From: Deltaproteobacteria bacterium RBG_16_54_18
GTDB taxonomy: Bacteria; Desulfobacterota; B13-G15; RBG-16-54-18
NCBI GenBank assembly: GCA_001797935.1
Contig: MGQT01000099.1
Location: forward strand, 2,564 to 15,153
Length of the DNA stretch: 12,590 nucleotides
Reading direction: 5' to 3'
The notes under the pieces were generated by a model. That model had not been told where the DNA came from, did not search any database, and was given only the letters and a program-made list of their open reading frames with translations. Positions 1 to 7,696 of this stretch are shown here, one piece after another; the stretch's first letter is position 1, and the number at the start of each line of letters is the position of its first letter. The position numbers and the translations under genes are program-made.

Positions 1-416
1 TCGTTGCCAATATCGCCCTGGCCTTGAACATGCTCCTGCTCTTGGCGGCCCTCGCCGTCCTGCGCGGTACCTTGACCTTGCCGGGGATCGCCGGCATCGC
101 CTTGACCTTGGGCATGGCGGTGGATGCCAACGTGCTCATATTCGAGCGGATGAGGGAAGAGATGCGCCTCGGCAAGCCGCCGGGTGCGGCCCTCGAGGCG
201 GGATATACGCGGGCCTTTTTGACCATCATGGACTCCAACGTTACTACGGTGATCGCGGCTTTGGTATTACTTCAATTCGGCACGGGACCGATCAAGGGGT
301 TTGCCATTACCCTGACCATCGGCATCGCTGCCAGCATGTTTACCGCGATCGTGGTAACCAGGTTTATCTTCGACTTCGTATCGCATAATTTCCGCGTTAA
401 GCGGTGGAGTATCTGA
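1..416 (+). CDS. secD: Protein translocase subunit SecD, C-terminal fragment (5' end outside window)
   Basis: This is the C-terminal part of SecD, the inner-membrane subunit that with SecF uses the proton or sodium gradient to help pull secreted proteins through SecYEG. About 137 residues are visible, read from base 3 with no start codon in the window. The sequence shows the membrane-domain signature GMAVDANVLIFERMREE, followed by hydrophobic helices and a short basic tail (NFRVKRWSI). secF begins 12 bases after the stop, the standard secD-secF order. An internal ATG at 24 is not a real start: the reading frame is open and SecD-like before it. Family assignment is secure; only the truncation is limiting. 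Confidence 0.95.
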   Translation, partial: VANIALALNMLLLLAALAVLRGTLTLPGIAGIALTLGMAVDANVLIFERMREEMRLGKPPGAALEAGYTRAFLTIMDSNVTTVIAALVLLQFGTGPIKGFAITLTIGIAASMFTAIVVTRFIFDFVSHNFRVKRWSI

Positions 417-428
417 GGGCACACGGAT

Positions 429-1343
429 ATGTTCGAGATTATAAAACCGGGGACGAAGTTCGATTTCATGCGGAGGAAGTGGATCGCCTTTTTGGTCTCA
501 GGCATCGTCACCGTGGTCGGTATCGCCAGCCTGATCGTACAGGGTGGCCCCAAATACGGCATTGATTTTGGCGGCGGCACGCTCGTCCAGGTACGGTTCT
601 CGCAGCAGGTAACAATCGATGCGATCAGAAACGCCTTGCAAGAAGGAGGGTTGGAGGGAGCTTCGGTGCAAGGGTTTGAAGCAGAGGGAAAAGGCGAATA
701 CCTGATCCGTTTGCAGACGAGCTCATCGGATGTCACCGGATTATCCACGGCCATCAAGAACGCGCTCACCAAGCGGTTTGACGAAAAGGGATTCGAGATA
801 CGGCGTGTGGAAATGGTCGGCCCGAAGGTGGGGAAAGACCTGCGCAGCAAGGGAATCCTGGCCACCATCTTCGCCATGATCGGGATGTTGATCTACATCA
901 GTTTCCGCTTTGATTTCCGCTTCGCCGTGGGGGCCGTGATCGCCGTATTCCACGATGTTACCGTCACCATCGGCGTCCTCTCCATCCTCGGCATCGAGTT
1001 TTCCATTCTCATCTTAGCGGCATTACTGACCATCGTCGGTTACTCGATCAATGATACGATCGTCGTCTACGACCGCATCAGGGAGAACCTCCCAAAGATG
1101 CGCAGAGTGCCCTTTGAAAATATGTTAAATATCACGGTCAATGAGACCTTGAGCAGGACGATCTTGACCGGCATGAGCACCCTCATGGTACTCGTCGTCC
1201 TCTTCTTCATGGGAGGCGGGGTGATCCATGACTTTACGCTTACCCTCCTGGTCGGCATCGTCTTCGGCACCTACTCCTCCGTCTACATAGCCAGCGCCTC
1301 GGTGCTCGTGTGGGAAAATAAATTCCCCAAGAAACAACGGTAA
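429..1343 (+). CDS. secF: Protein translocase subunit SecF
   Basis: The product has 304 residues, the usual size for SecF, the partner of SecD in the accessory Sec complex of the inner membrane. The N-terminal helix (about residues 18-38) is followed by the family signature YGIDFGGGT (43-51) and a periplasmic domain up to about residue 140. A cluster of five membrane helices follows. Within it, GYSINDTIVVYDRIREN (204-220) is the conserved RND/SecF motif, and SRTILTGMSTL (242-252) and GTYSSVYIASA (280-290) are also typical. It lies 12 bases after secD and 19 bases before pyrC, so the three are probably one transcript. The ribosome-binding site is weak (GAGGG around 415-419), which suggests translational coupling to secD. 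Confidence 0.96.
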   Translation: MFEIIKPGTKFDFMRRKWIAFLVSGIVTVVGIASLIVQGGPKYGIDFGGGTLVQVRFSQQVTIDAIRNALQEGGLEGASVQGFEAEGKGEYLIRLQTSSSDVTGLSTAIKNALTKRFDEKGFEIRRVEMVGPKVGKDLRSKGILATIFAMIGMLIYISFRFDFRFAVGAVIAVFHDVTVTIGVLSILGIEFSILILAALLTIVGYSINDTIVVYDRIRENLPKMRRVPFENMLNITVNETLSRTILTGMSTLMVLVVLFFMGGGVIHDFTLTLLVGIVFGTYSSVYIASASVLVWENKFPKKQR

Positions 1344-1362
1344 CAACAACGACCATACCGCA

Positions 1363-2652
1363 ATGAACTTGCTCATCAGGGGGGGGAGGGTGATAGACCC
1401 TTCCCGAGATGTCGACGATTACCTTGATATCCTCATCGAAGAAGGATTGATCAGCCGTATTGACCCGCATATCGAGCAGGAGGGGGTACCAGTCATCGAG
1501 GCCGCGGGAAAGGTCGTCGTCCCCGGCCTGATCGACATGCACTGCCACCTTCGAGATTTTAACGAGTCCTACAAAGAGACCATCGCCACCGGCACCAAGG
1601 CGGCCGCCCTCGGCGGTTTTACTACCGTCGTCTGCGAGCCCAATACCGACCCTCCCCTGGACACACCCCAGGCCGTGGAACAATGGATCAACCGTGCCGA
1701 GCAGGATGCCTGTGTGAACCTCTACACGAAAGTGTGCCTCACCAAGGGAAGAAAAGGGAAACAACTCGTCAACCTCAGGGCCCTCGTACACCGGCCGTGG
1801 GTGGTTGCTGCCACGGATGACGGCAACCCCGTGGTGAGCGATAACGTCATGGAGCGGGCCTTTGTGAAGGCGCGGGAAAGTGAACTCCTTCTTACCCCCC
1901 ACTGTGAGGAGTCACCAACTACGATTCAGGACTTCCAACAGCAAAACCCCTTGATCCCCCTTGCCGAGGAAATCGCGCACTATAAAAGGGAGCCTTACTA
2001 TGTGGCCAGGGATCTGCAATTGGCGGAGCGGACGAACTGGCGGGTCCATATCTCCCACGTGAGCATGGCGCAATCCCTCGGCCTGATCAAACAGGCCAGG
2101 GCTCGCTGGGTACCGGTGACGTGCGAGGCTACCCCCCACCACCTCACCCTCACGGAGAAGGATGCCGAGAAATGCGGGCCAGATGCCAAGACCAATCCGC
2201 CGCTGCGGCAAAGGGATGATGTCAAGGCCTTGCAACAGGGGCTCAAGGACGGCACAATCGATTGCATCGCCTCGGATCATGCCCCCCATGCACCTCATGA
2301 GAAGGCCCGGGGGTGGGAGGCGGCCCCGATGGGCGCCATCGGCCTGGAAACGAGCTTAGGAGTAATTCTGACCTCCTTGGTGCACCCCGGTATCATCACG
2401 CTGACCCAGGCCATAGAGCTGATGTCCATAAACCCTGCCCGTATCCTGGGGCTTTCCGGCGGTTCCCTATCGATAGGTAAACCTGCCGATATCACCATCA
2501 TCGATTTAGAAAAAAAATGGGTCGTGGATCCCTCGCTATTCGCCTCCCAAGGACGCAACACCCCCTTCAAGGGTTGGCGTTTGCGCGGCAAGGCCTATGC
2601 CACGATCGTCGGCGGCAAGGTGGTGATGAAAGCGGAGGAGTTATTAGTCTGA
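1363..2652 (+). CDS. pyrC: Dihydroorotase (class I, PyrC type)
   Basis: This gene encodes a 429-residue cytosolic dihydroorotase, the third step of pyrimidine synthesis (carbamoyl-aspartate to dihydroorotate). The metal-site motifs of the amidohydrolase family are intact: DMHCH (H60, H62) followed by LR, CEPNT at 91-95, TDDG with D153, H180 in TPH, H232 in ISHVS, and SDHAPH with catalytic D305. The C-terminal GRNTPFKGW (397-405) is the usual end of class I dihydroorotases. The protein is therefore expected to be active, unlike the PyrC-like pseudo-enzymes that lack these histidines. It follows secF by 19 bases. The ATG at 1363 is the only plausible start, but no Shine-Dalgarno sequence is visible before it. 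It is the last gene of the + strand group. Confidence 0.96.
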   Translation: MNLLIRGGRVIDPSRDVDDYLDILIEEGLISRIDPHIEQEGVPVIEAAGKVVVPGLIDMHCHLRDFNESYKETIATGTKAAALGGFTTVVCEPNTDPPLDTPQAVEQWINRAEQDACVNLYTKVCLTKGRKGKQLVNLRALVHRPWVVAATDDGNPVVSDNVMERAFVKARESELLLTPHCEESPTTIQDFQQQNPLIPLAEEIAHYKREPYYVARDLQLAERTNWRVHISHVSMAQSLGLIKQARARWVPVTCEATPHHLTLTEKDAEKCGPDAKTNPPLRQRDDVKALQQGLKDGTIDCIASDHAPHAPHEKARGWEAAPMGAIGLETSLGVILTSLVHPGIITLTQAIELMSINPARILGLSGGSLSIGKPADITIIDLEKKWVVDPSLFASQGRNTPFKGWRLRGKAYATIVGGKVVMKAEELLV

Positions 2653-2663
2653 AAACGAACTAA

Positions 2664-2697
2664 AATGCCGAACCGGACAAAAGTCCGGTTCGGCATT
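2664..2697. terminator. Perfect 15-bp hairpin between convergent pyrC and the Na+-pump beta gene
   Basis: Bases 2664-2678 and 2683-2697 are exact inverted repeats (AATGCCGAACCGGAC and its complement) around an AAAA loop. The hairpin starts 12 bases after the pyrC stop. On the - strand the stem runs into a T-rich tract (TTTTAGTTCGTTTTC), so it is a good intrinsic terminator for the leftward operon. On the + strand no T-run follows, and a second small hairpin (2696-2708) abuts it. It probably ends leftward transcription and may also stop or protect the pyrC transcript. Confidence 0.7.
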
Positions 2698-2787
2698 GCT
2701 CGAAGCAAGTATTTCTTATCCCCTGTATTTCCGACCAGACGTCCACGCTCCTTCGTTGCAATGAGGTAATGAGGTGGTGCGACTAAA

Positions 2788-3927
2788 TTAAATAATCCCC
2801 ATACCCCTGAGCACTGAGAGCATGACCGCCGCCGCCATGACCGAGCCGACCTGGCCGCCGGTATTGGCACCCATCGCATGCATGAGGAGGAAATTCTTGG
2901 GATCGTACTTCTGACCTTCCCTTTGTACGACCCGCGCCGACATCGGGTAGGCGGAGATACCCGCCGCACCGATCAGCGGGTTGACCTTTCCCCGTGTAAC
3001 CACCTTCATCACCTTACCAAACAAGACGCCGCAGACCGTGTCAAGACAAATGGCCAGAAAGCCGAGGGCAAGGATAATTAGGGTCTCGCCTCTTAAAAAG
3101 ACCCGGCCATCCATGGTGGCCCCAATGGCGATTCCCAACAAGAGGGTAACGATGTTGGCAATCTCGTTCTCAGAGGCCTTGGTCAACCGGCTCACCGCCC
3201 CCGATTCCTTCATCAGATTACCGAGCATGATCGTCCCCAACAGGGGTAACCCCTTGGGTGCAATGAGGCCGCCGATCACCGTGACAACCAGCGGAAACAT
3301 GATCTTGGTCGTCTTGGAAACCGACCTTTTCACCGTTCCCATGTTGATCCGCCGCTCTTCTTCGGTTGTGAGGAGCCGCATGATCGGCGGTTGGATCACC
3401 GGCACCAGCGACATATATGAATAGGCTGCCACCGAGACCGCAGCCAAGAGGTGTGGGGCATATTTTGAGGTGACATAGATCGCCGTCGGCCCGTCACAGG
3501 CGCCGATGATCCCGATGGCGACGGCATCCAGCTGTTTAAACCCGAGGGCTAAGGCCAGGACGAGGGTGAGAAAAATACCAAACTGTCCAGCCGCGCCGAG
3601 AAGAAATATCTTGGGGTCCTCCAGCAGGGGACCAAAATCGGTCATGGCACCGATACCCACAAAGATGAGGAGGGGGAACAACTCCGTCATAATCCCTGCA
3701 TCGTAGATCACCTTGAGAAACCCCCCGCGCTCCATCAGCCCTGCCAAGGGGATATTCACCAAGATACAACCAAACCCGATGGGGACGAGGAGGAGGGGCT
3801 CAAAATTCTTTTTTATACCCAAATATAAAAGCACACAACCTACGACGATCATAATCGGATTAGACCAGTGCAGGTGGGCAAATCCGTCAATAAGTCCATT
3901 CAATCCGCCGCCAATTGCCTGTAACAT
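2788..3927 (-). CDS. Na+-translocating decarboxylase beta subunit (OadB/GcdB/MmdB family)
   Basis: This is a 379-residue, very hydrophobic membrane protein of the family that decarboxylates carboxybiotin and exports Na+ (oxaloacetate, methylmalonyl-CoA or glutaconyl-CoA decarboxylases). Family motifs seen are GAMTDFGPLL (93-102), ACDGPTAIY (143-151), SYMSLVP (170-176), NPLIGAAGISAYPMSARVV (316-334) and MGANTGGQVGS (352-362). The residues known to be important in the Klebsiella OadB Na+ site (D203, Y229, N373, G377, S382, R389) line up with D145, Y171, N316, G320, S325 and R332, so the channel looks functional. The length resembles GcdB rather than the longer Klebsiella OadB. A strong AAGGAGG lies 8 bases before ATG 3927. 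It follows the small gamma-like gene by 29 bases. The substrate cannot be named, because no carboxyltransferase alpha subunit or biotin carrier is adjacent. Confidence 0.93.
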   Translation of the reverse strand: MLQAIGGGLNGLIDGFAHLHWSNPIMIVVGCVLLYLGIKKNFEPLLLVPIGFGCILVNIPLAGLMERGGFLKVIYDAGIMTELFPLLIFVGIGAMTDFGPLLEDPKIFLLGAAGQFGIFLTLVLALALGFKQLDAVAIGIIGACDGPTAIYVTSKYAPHLLAAVSVAAYSYMSLVPVIQPPIMRLLTTEEERRINMGTVKRSVSKTTKIMFPLVVTVIGGLIAPKGLPLLGTIMLGNLMKESGAVSRLTKASENEIANIVTLLLGIAIGATMDGRVFLRGETLIILALGFLAICLDTVCGVLFGKVMKVVTRGKVNPLIGAAGISAYPMSARVVQREGQKYDPKNFLLMHAMGANTGGQVGSVMAAAVMLSVLRGMGII

Positions 3928-3956
3928 GATTTATTCCTCCTTAGGGTGATATCTGG

Positions 3957-4088
3957 TTATTCCTCCCCTTCCTGATACGGGAAGAGCATTTTCAATAGAC
4001 TCATGATAAGGCTCAGGATCCACAGCGTCAGCAGGGTACCCCCCATCCCTACGACAATCATGGTTATACCAAATGTCCAATTATCCAT
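3957..4088 (-). CDS. Small one-helix OadG-like gamma subunit (43 aa)
   Basis: This short gene encodes 43 residues beginning MDNWTFGITMIVVGMGG. A single hydrophobic helix (about residues 7-32) is followed by a short cytoplasmic tail ending in QEGEE. OadG/MmdD-type gamma subunits have this layout: a glycine-containing N-terminal membrane helix (here GMGGTLLTL) that holds the decarboxylase complex together. A perfect AAGGAGG stands 9 bases before ATG 4088, and the beta-subunit gene starts 29 bases after its stop on the same strand, a strong argument that it is translated. It lacks the long C-terminal histidine-bearing tail of Klebsiella OadG, so it is a minimal form. The name rests on layout and position; residue-level similarity is limited at this length. 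Confidence 0.8.
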   Translation of the reverse strand: MDNWTFGITMIVVGMGGTLLTLWILSLIMSLLKMLFPYQEGEE

Positions 4089-4254
4089 CTCTTTGCACCT
4101 CCTTAATGTTTAATACGAACGCCCCAGATTTACGTCGGAGAGCATCCCGGTAAGAATACCGATAAAGCGACGAATCAGCTATCGACAATAGGTAGTGCAT
4201 ACAGCGCATGGTTGAGAACCGCTTGAGAGTTCAGCCGTTAATTGCATGATTCAT

Positions 4255-4284
4255 CTTTTAACATCCCCTTCCAGAAAAAGTCAA
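4255..4284 (-). promoter_or_regulatory. Candidate sigma-70 promoter for the decarboxylase gamma/beta genes
   Basis: Reading leftward, TTGACT (4284-4279) is followed after 18 bases by TAAAAG (4260-4255). The -35 matches five of six consensus positions and the -10 matches four. A start near 4248 would leave a 5' leader of about 160 bases before ATG 4088. No alternative with better boxes was seen on this strand. Confidence 0.4.
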
Positions 4285-4396
4285 TAAAAAAATGTGATTT
4301 TTTTAGCAAAGTTTAACGATAGGCCTTCGTATGGCTTAAATTATGACCCTCTCGGTTCTGTCCGAAAGAGCGGAAGCCCCTATCATATACCCCCCA

Positions 4397-4428
4397 ACGG
4401 CTAGCCGTATCCTCATCCCCCCGGATAC
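4397..4428. promoter_or_regulatory. Two adjacent dyads, possible regulator-binding site
   Basis: ACGGCTAGCCGT at 4397-4408 is a perfect palindrome. GTATCC (4407-4412) and GGATAC (4423-4428) form a second inverted repeat that begins inside it. They end 17 bases before the -24-like element of the kinase promoter. The arms do not resemble the inverted repeat upstream of the ZraP-like gene, so binding by the same regulator is not supported by sequence similarity. Confidence 0.35.
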
Positions 4429-4444
4429 CAGGGCACTTCATAAA

Positions 4445-4484
4445 TGGTAGCCCCTTTGCCATTTTCCCAAAAAAAGAATATATT
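4445..4484 (+). promoter_or_regulatory. Overlapping sigma-54-like and sigma-70-like promoters for the kinase gene
   Basis: TGGTAGCCCCTTTGCC (4445-4460) has the GG-N10-GC spacing of sigma-54 promoters, with one consensus change in the -24 box (C to G). The same TTGCC opens a sigma-70 pair: TTGCCA (4456-4461), 17 bases, TATATT (4479-4484), each matching five of six positions. Start sites would fall near 4470 and 4491, ahead of GTG 4516. The sigma-70 pair is the stronger reading; a sigma-54 promoter would allow autoregulation by the downstream NtrC-type activator. Confidence 0.5.
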
Positions 4485-4515
4485 TTTATGAAGAACGACT
4501 CAAAGAGAGACGTCA

Positions 4516-6279
4516 GTGCGCCAAAAGAGACTCTATATACCCATCATCGCAATCCTTGCGAGCATCCTGACCCTGTTATGCTTACTGGGTATCTCCACGG
4601 TGAGAAATCTCCACCGGGATAGGGTGCGGATGGAGGAATCGCTCTTCCGCAATGGGATCATTGTACTGCGAGGGCTTGAGGCGTCCTTTCGCTTCAGTAT
4701 GCGGGCCATGACAGAACGGCGCGATAGCATGCAGCGGCTTATCTCGCAGGTCTCCGATCTGACGGAGATCCATTTTATTGCCCTCGTCGATGAAAACGGC
4801 AGAGTCCTCGCCCACAGCGACGACGCCCTGGTCGGAACGACGTATCCTGCGCAAGACAAGCTTGCGAACCTCATTACGGGGGGAGAACCCCAGAGGTGGT
4901 TTGCCGCAGATGGGTCCTTTGTCGTCGCCAAACGCTTTCAACCATTTCGTCCTCGTCCTGTGATGATGGGTGAGCACGGCCCTGTGCGTCATATGAGGGA
5001 ATTCGGACGTGCCGTACCGCCTTTGGATCTCCCTGATAAGACCTACGCCATTGTCGGTCTGGATACGACGCTCTTTAAACAGGAACAAAAAAAGGACCTA
5101 CAGTACGCCCTCATGCTGGGACTCGTCCTCTTGATCCTGGGATCGGTAAGCCTCTACGTTATCGTGCTTGTCCAGAACTACACCCTGGTCAACCGTACCC
5201 TTGATACCATGACCACCTACACGACCAACGTGGTAGAACACATGCCCGATGGCCTCGTTGCCCTCGACGCGCGCGGCGGCATCGTCACGGTCAATCATCG
5301 TGCCGCAGAGATATTCGCATTGAAGGCAAAGACGCCGTCTGATGAGCGTCGGGAATTAGCAAAAAAGTTCCAGGGTTTCGCGAAACCACTCCTGGATGCC
5401 CTCAACACGGAAAAGACGATCATCGAACAGGAGGTCACCTACGCCCCCGAGAAGGGGGAGCCGGTACCGCTTTCCGTCAGCGCGACGAAACTGATCGCCG
5501 ACGATGGAGAAGAGTTGGGGGCCGTCTTCATCCTCAGGGATATGAGGGAGATCAAAGAGTTGCAGGAGCGCGTCACGAGGAGCGAACGCCTGGCCGCCCT
5601 CGGGGAGCTGGCCGCCGGGGTCGCCCATGAGATCAGGAACCCCCTGAGCTCCATCAAGGGGTTCGCCCAATTCTTCCTGAAAAAGAATCCACGCGAGAGC
5701 ACGGATCATAAATACAGCGAGGTCATGCTCCAGGAGGTGGAGCGGCTCGACCGGGTGATCTCGAGCCTGCTCGATTACGCCAAACCCAAGGACCCTATTA
5801 AGGCAAGGACCTCCCTCGCCGCCATCATCCGACGCAGCATCGAATTAATTCAGGATGACGCCCAGGCGAAAAAAGTCCAGGTGATCGCAGAAATAGCCGA
5901 TGCCCTCCCCCCCCTGCTGGTGGACAAAGATCAGATTACACAAGTAGTGCTGAACATGGCGTTGAACGGGTTGGATGCCATGCAAAAGGGCGGAAGACTC
6001 GTTTTCCGCTGTTTTCAAGAAAGAAAATCGATCATCGTGGAGATCGAAGACACCGGTCACGGGATTCCCGCGGACGAACTCCCGCGCATCTTCAATCCCT
6101 TTTATACTACCAAACAAACCGGTACCGGCCTCGGGCTCGCCCTTGCGCATAGAATCATAGAAAATCACGCGGGAACGCTCTCGGTTAAGGCAACCGGCCC
6201 AACAGGCACGACATTTCGCATTGTCTTACCGCGGGCCGAGAGAGGGACATATGACGGTACAAACCATCCTGATTGTTGA
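4516..6279 (+). CDS. Membrane sensor histidine kinase, ZraS/HydH type
   Basis: This 587-residue inner-membrane kinase pairs with the regulator downstream. Layout: TM helix 1 (about 6-28), a periplasmic sensing domain (about 30-195), TM helix 2 (about 197-219), and a PAS-like domain (about 236-345). The HisKA helix follows with phospho-acceptor H371 (GVAHEIRNPL), then a HATPase domain with N-box N484, DTGHGIP (512-518), FNPFYTTK (526-533) and GTGLGLA (536-542). All catalytic boxes are intact. The periplasmic domain contains a Met/His/Arg/Pro-rich stretch (about 143-164, with MMGEH and RHM), which could bind metal. The start is GTG 4516, the first start codon after an in-frame stop at 4489; the ribosome site is poor. 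It overlaps the regulator gene by 29 bases. In E. coli the related ZraS responds to envelope stress and zinc; the signal here is unknown. Confidence 0.93.
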   Translation: MRQKRLYIPIIAILASILTLLCLLGISTVRNLHRDRVRMEESLFRNGIIVLRGLEASFRFSMRAMTERRDSMQRLISQVSDLTEIHFIALVDENGRVLAHSDDALVGTTYPAQDKLANLITGGEPQRWFAADGSFVVAKRFQPFRPRPVMMGEHGPVRHMREFGRAVPPLDLPDKTYAIVGLDTTLFKQEQKKDLQYALMLGLVLLILGSVSLYVIVLVQNYTLVNRTLDTMTTYTTNVVEHMPDGLVALDARGGIVTVNHRAAEIFALKAKTPSDERRELAKKFQGFAKPLLDALNTEKTIIEQEVTYAPEKGEPVPLSVSATKLIADDGEELGAVFILRDMREIKELQERVTRSERLAALGELAAGVAHEIRNPLSSIKGFAQFFLKKNPRESTDHKYSEVMLQEVERLDRVISSLLDYAKPKDPIKARTSLAAIIRRSIELIQDDAQAKKVQVIAEIADALPPLLVDKDQITQVVLNMALNGLDAMQKGGRLVFRCFQERKSIIVEIEDTGHGIPADELPRIFNPFYTTKQTGTGLGLALAHRIIENHAGTLSVKATGPTGTTFRIVLPRAERGTYDGTNHPDC

Positions 6280-7600
6280 TGACGAAGAAAGCCACCGCCT
6301 GATGCTCCGGGCGCACCTGGAACAAGAAGGTTTTTCTACCGTGGAGGCGATTGACGGGGAGGAGGCCATAGCAAAGGTGGCCGAACGTAACGTCGATCTC
6401 ATTCTCATGGATATTCGCATGCCGCGCCTCGATGGAATGGAGGCCCTGCTCCGGATAAAGCGGGCAAACCCGGCAATTCCCGTCATCATGATGACGGCCT
6501 ATGGCTCCATCGATTCGGCGGTTAAGGCCCTCCAGGCCGGCGCCACGGACTATCTTACGAAACCGCTCGACAGCAATGAACTCATCGTGAAGGTCCATAA
6601 GGCCCTCCGGTATCATCAATTGGAGGAAGAAAACGTCTTGTATCGCGAGCAGCTCGGGATCAGATTCGATTTTTCCCGCATCATCGGCAAGAGCGCCAGG
6701 ATGCGCGAGCTTTTTGATATGCTCGCGACGGTCGCGCCGACGGAGGCTACCGTGCTGCTGCTCGGAGAGAGCGGCACCGGTAAAGAGATTATAGCAAACG
6801 CGATACACCAAAACAGCCCGCGTCGGGAGCGTCCATATATCAAGGTCAACTGTGCGGCCCTCCCCGAGACACTATTGGAAAGCGAACTCTTCGGCCATGA
6901 AAAGGGTGCCTTTACCGGTGCTATTGAAAAAAAGAAAGGGAGGTTTGAGCGCGCCGATGGCGGCACGATCTTTCTCGACGAAATAGGCGAAATGTCCCTT
7001 ACCACGCAGACGAAGATACTGCGGGTCCTGCAAGAACGGGAGTTTGAGCCCGTGGGAGGAACAAAAACGATTAAGGTAGACGTGCGGATCATCGCGGCCA
7101 CAAACAAAAATCTGGAAGACGAAGTTAAGAGGGGAAAGTTTAGAGAAGATCTTTACTATCGAATTAATGTCGTCCCCATCACCATCCCCCCTCTCCGGGA
7201 GCGCGCGGAAGACGTCCCCCTGCTCGCAGCACATTTTCTCAGGCTCTATGGTGAAAAAAATAAACGGATGCTCAAGGGATTTGCAGATGGTGTCATGGAC
7301 GCGTTAATGCGTTATGACTGGCCCGGCAACGTGCGGGAATTGGAAAATATCGTTGAGCGGACGGTCATCATGTCACGCGGGGATACCATCACCTTTGCAG
7401 ACCTCCCGCCGGCTATTGCCGGTGCGCAAGGGACGGCGATACAGACGTCGCCGGCCATCTCACTCAAGGACGTGGAGCGCGAGACTATTATCAAGGCCCT
7501 GCAACAGACTGAGGGGAATCGAACCAAGGCAGCCGTGCTGCTCGGCATCACGAGAAAGACCCTGCAAAATAAGATAAAAGAATATGGGATAGATAGGTGA
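6251..7600 (+). CDS. NtrC-family sigma-54-dependent response regulator, ZraR/HydG type
   Basis: This is a 449-residue transcription activator. The receiver domain (about 4-118) has acidic residues D10/D11, phospho-acceptor D54 in LMDIRMP, T82 and K104. The central AAA+ domain (about 143-385) has Walker A GESGTGKE (172-179), the sigma-54-contacting GAFTGA loop (219-224), Walker B GGTIFLDEIGE (237-247) and the R-finger region PPLRERAEDVP (313-323). The C-terminal Fis-type helix-turn-helix is NRTKAAVLLGITRKTLQNKI (423-442). The intact GAFTGA means it should activate sigma-54 promoters. Start ATG 6251, just after AGAGGG, is preferred over an upstream start at 6221, because the receiver fold begins immediately (MTVQTILIVDDEE). 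It overlaps the kinase gene. The sigma-54 promoter ahead of the next gene is its most likely target. Confidence 0.95.
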   Translation: MTVQTILIVDDEESHRLMLRAHLEQEGFSTVEAIDGEEAIAKVAERNVDLILMDIRMPRLDGMEALLRIKRANPAIPVIMMTAYGSIDSAVKALQAGATDYLTKPLDSNELIVKVHKALRYHQLEEENVLYREQLGIRFDFSRIIGKSARMRELFDMLATVAPTEATVLLLGESGTGKEIIANAIHQNSPRRERPYIKVNCAALPETLLESELFGHEKGAFTGAIEKKKGRFERADGGTIFLDEIGEMSLTTQTKILRVLQEREFEPVGGTKTIKVDVRIIAATNKNLEDEVKRGKFREDLYYRINVVPITIPPLRERAEDVPLLAAHFLRLYGEKNKRMLKGFADGVMDALMRYDWPGNVRELENIVERTVIMSRGDTITFADLPPAIAGAQGTAIQTSPAISLKDVERETIIKALQQTEGNRTKAAVLLGITRKTLQNKIKEYGIDR

Positions 7601-7696
7601 TGGCCACCTGTATAAAAATTTTCCTTCTTTCTCCTCCGAAAGTAGACGTACCGCAAAAAAAATATGCAGTAGCAACCCTTCTCGGTATCGATCGAA

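Larger units (their letters stand above)
4089..4515. other. Divergent intergenic region (427 bp) between Na+-pump genes and sensor kinase
   Basis: No gene was found here. The region holds the leftward promoter candidate (4255-4284) and two dyads: a perfect 12-base palindrome ACGGCTAGCCGT (4397-4408), and GTATCC/GGATAC separated by 10 bases (4407-4428). It also holds the overlapping promoter candidates for the kinase gene (4445-4484). The central part (about 4280-4320) is A/T-rich with homopolymer runs, which could bend DNA. The dyads sit just upstream of the kinase promoter, where a regulator would bind. Confidence 0.6.

Noticed and set aside
1240..1902. Leftward 220-codon open frame across the secF/pyrC junction
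   Set aside because: It is the antisense shadow of two well-identified genes; it has no family resemblance and no ribosome site.
6185..6811. Leftward 208-codon open frame inside the kinase/regulator genes
   Set aside because: It is antisense to the receiver and AAA+ coding region, whose motifs are intact; the frame is open by codon bias only.
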